Assembly: GCA_006937955.1 (NCBI GenBank)
Contig: SSNP01000001.1
Span: forward strand, 10,760,679 to 10,824,678
Direction of reading: 5' to 3'
From: Pachypanchax playfairii
Taxonomy: Eukaryota > Chordata > Actinopteri > Cyprinodontiformes > Aplocheilidae
DNA: 64,000 nucleotides
Shown here: in pieces, positions 61,481-64,000 of the stretch
How the letters are laid out: the number at the start of each line of letters is the position of its first letter
Position numbering within the stretch: the first letter of the stretch is position 1
Program-made: the position numbers and the translations under genes
The notes under the pieces: generated by a model
Databases searched by the model: none
Seen by the model: only the letters and a program-made list of their open reading frames with translations
Told to the model about the DNA's origin: nothing

Positions 61481-62355
61481 CAGTGGCGGCTGGTGAAATA
61501 TTTTTTGGGTGGGGCTGCATAAATCCAATTAAGCGGCGATCAATCAAAAATTTGTGAAGATGAGTTAATGTAAACCCTTTATAAAAAAATACATTTTCAA
61601 CTTGAGTTAAATATTTAACAAAGACTTTATTCAATTGTAAAATTAAAAATAATCACCAGAACAGGTTATTCTAGTCAGAACAGACAAATTTTGTGTATTA
61701 ACATTATATTTTGTGTTAAGTAATATTTAATATAATATAAACATTCATTATCACGTGTCTCCTGGTGTTCTCTTCTTTATATTTTCGGACAGATGTTTCA
61801 TATCCCTCCTCACTCCTGTAACCGTCAAGGCAGGATCAGAGCTGCTTGTTTTAAACAAACCGAGTTAGCATAGCTACATCCAGCTAGCTCCGAGTGAAGC
61901 CTCGACTGCTTTCCTTTCTCATTTAACGGCTGTTTGTTAGCCGATAATCTCGTGGTGCTTAACGTGGTTTGGGGCGCTTCAAAAATCGCCCTTCGTTAAG
62001 TTATTTTTTCTGCGTTTATTGGCTAAATTAAGTTCTTCCGCTTGGCAATGCAGATCTGTTATTGGCTAATTCGATCTAAAAGCCCGCCTCCTGAGGGCGC
62101 TTTCTCCAGCGCCCCAGAGCTGAACTAGACATATGAAAAGTGGAGAAGTAGGAGGAAATTATGTTTTACAAAGTAATTTCATTCTTTCAGAAATTATTTA
62201 TACAATGTTCTCAGTATATGAATATACATAAGTGTTTTTAACTCTAAATACATGTAATTAAAAAAAAAAAAAGAAACATTTCTTATTTGTTGACACATCA
62301 TGTTTTTGATAGGGAGGGCGGCGCCCTAGCGCCCTCTATTGGCCAACTGCCACTG
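61481..62355. mobile_element. Non-autonomous hAT element, 875 bp
   Basis: Starts CAGTGGCGGCTGG and ends CCAACTGCCACTG, inverted. GTCAAAGT is repeated exactly at 61473-61480 and 62356-62363. GGGCGC/GCGCCC words lie near both sides of the right half. No transposase frame. This terminal type is widespread in vertebrate hAT MITEs. Confidence 0.87.
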
Positions 62356-64000
62356 GTCAAAGTTCATAAAGGTTGAATTGAAGGCAAATGATTTTATCTT
62401 ATCTCTTTTTTCTTAAAAAACAGGTAATTTGATAAATATACTTGATAAAAGCTGACAGGCAATTATACTACAACATAATCCCAGGGCTTCTATAAAAATT
62501 TGTAATTTGGCAAAAAATAATAAACAAAAATCAGGAAATTAAAAATTTTGTAGAACACTAAAAATTCACCAACACAGCTTGGTTGGACTTTGCGTAAATG
62601 CGACTGACATGAAAAAAATACTTTCAAAAATATATATTTGATAAGACGCACTTTATTTCAACTTTAACGTGTTTGTTCTGGAAAAATTAACTTTTTTAAT
62701 CATTAAAATATTAAAATACAAGACATTTGATGACAAGGTACGGCAAATTTCATACAACAATTATTCATTCTAAAGTTTATAGTATGAAACCATTAAAAAT
62801 ATTAATTTAATTGCATTATTTATTTAAAAAATCTGGTACTTTATAATTTTCACAACTAATATTGTAAAAAAAAAATTCCAAATGAATTTAACCTTTAAAT
62901 CACAAATAAAATAAACGTGTTACCATTATTTTTTAAATATTCTTTATGGTGTCATCCGGTATTTCCTTGACGCTGCTGTGGACTTGCTTTGATTAAAGTA
63001 CACACAGTGAATGGGACTGTTTTTGTTTAAATATTTTTGTAAACAGATCAACTATTGGGTCTGTTTTTGTCATGTTTGAAACTGCGTTTTGTTCTCAAAT
63101 CCCATTTGACTCAAATGAAAATGACAACCCTAAACTAGATTTTCAGAAGAAATTCAACGTCTTTCAATACGGTCCGATTGTTGCCCAAAAGATTGTGTTT
63201 TTTTTTTTTTTTCCTTTCTTTCTTTTTTTCCACACATATGTTTGATTTGATACAGCATCTTTGGCTGTTTTTCCTTCACAGCCCTGCCTGAAGACTGCTA
63301 CATGCATACTAGATAGGATTACACCTTCTAAGCAGATTTTGTTGAGGAAGGGTTAACACAGATCCCTGCTTTGCTGAACAAACAGGACACCATCTGAAGA
63401 CACAGGAACTAGCCGGGCTCTCATTAGGAGATTTTTTTCTTCGTCTGCTCTGGAGTGTTTTCTTTTTTCTTTCTTTTTTTTGTAGAAAAAGCACATTGCG
63501 GCCTCCTACCGTGTTGCTGGGCTCTTTGAGCGAGATGGAGTATATGGCCTAATGACTAAAAGTTCCTCTATAAAAAGTATACAGCATAGCTCCCTGCAAA
63601 TTGAGTTTCCTCTTTGTGCCAATTGAGGGTGGTTTATGTAGGCTGCGGGGAGTTGCTTTGAACTCCTCATTCCAAAAAAAAAAAAAAAACCCTCCAGATT
63701 CCTTGGTCAACCCCCCACTCCCACCAGAGCTTGAGATAGAGGAAAAGATGGCTGCTGTCTCAGACGTCTAAATTCATGCCACATTGCACAGAAGAACTCT
63801 GCTGACAAGATGTGTGAGAAAAGAAAACACAGCTAAAATGTGAGGTTAAGGTGGCACAAAGCAGGTGTTTCTCCTCGTCTTTATTGGTAATAAATGGGGT
63901 TTACAAATGTAACTCGAGTAGATAAACTTTCTAAAGGTTTTTCTTTTCTTGAGACCAAGGTTGCATCTGATCATGAGGGTGGAATTACCTCCGAAGGAAA
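62356..64000. other. Non-coding sequence with one exon-like or conserved block
   Basis: AT-rich to about 63180, then polypyrimidine tracts. The block at 63486-63660 is open for 46 codons after a long T-rich acceptor, but reads equally well as conserved non-coding sequence. Poly-A lies at about 63675-63690. Confidence 0.35.
63486..63660 (+). other. Exon-like or conserved non-coding block
   Basis: A long T/C tract ending TTTTTGTAG precedes a frame that begins KKHIAASYRVAGLFERDG and stays open for 46 codons to a TGA, with no donor recognised. Phase 0 fits the phase-0 donor at 49101. The second half is AT-rich and not clearly coding. A terminal exon or a conserved non-coding element are both possible. 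Confidence 0.25.

Overview
The window is vertebrate nuclear DNA, almost certainly from a ray-finned fish. It is AT-rich, mostly non-coding, and carries split coding segments with GT/AG borders. It also holds a Tc1 element of the teleost type (ITRs starting CAGTGGGGCAAAAAAG), teleost tRNA-derived SINEs, and a dense set of small DNA transposons. There are no operons, ribosome binding sites, CRISPR arrays, rRNAs or convincing tRNA genes.

Region 1 (1 to about 35.3 kb) appears to hold the 3' part of a plus-strand split gene. Four exon candidates lie at 747-906, 24575-24775, 34835-34967 and 35125-35225. Their splice borders are consensus-like and their phases are mutually compatible. The last ends in a stop codon, with AATAAA 71 bases beyond it. 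I do not recognise the protein. The introns are packed with transposons. The only intact protein-coding ORF is the 340-residue transposase of a full-length Tc1 element (31301-32902).

The most distinctive pattern is a group of at least six unrelated-looking non-autonomous families (here called A, B, C, D, E and G). All are flanked by TTAA and begin with AG, which matches the Kolobok/T2 type of ends. Family A has seven copies. Two copies of A sit inside members of B and C, and sibling copies elsewhere in the window preserve the empty sites. This shows directly that TTAA is the duplicated target.

Region 2 (about 35.3-42.4 kb) is repeat-rich: SINE-like pieces, a truncated A copy, and a run of hAT-type elements. 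One of these is a 745-bp element with a perfect 8-bp target duplication nested in an older hAT-like element.

Region 3 (about 42.4-64 kb) has fewer transposons and several blocks of complex, repeat-free sequence with homeodomain and octamer-like words. These look like candidate conserved non-coding elements, perhaps the regulatory landscape of a developmental gene outside the window; this is inference only. One isolated exon candidate (49019-49101) suggests a second transcription unit. A further hAT element (56275-57287) keeps a BED zinc-finger exon from a transposase. A 10-N assembly gap lies inside a poly-G tract at 46333-46342.
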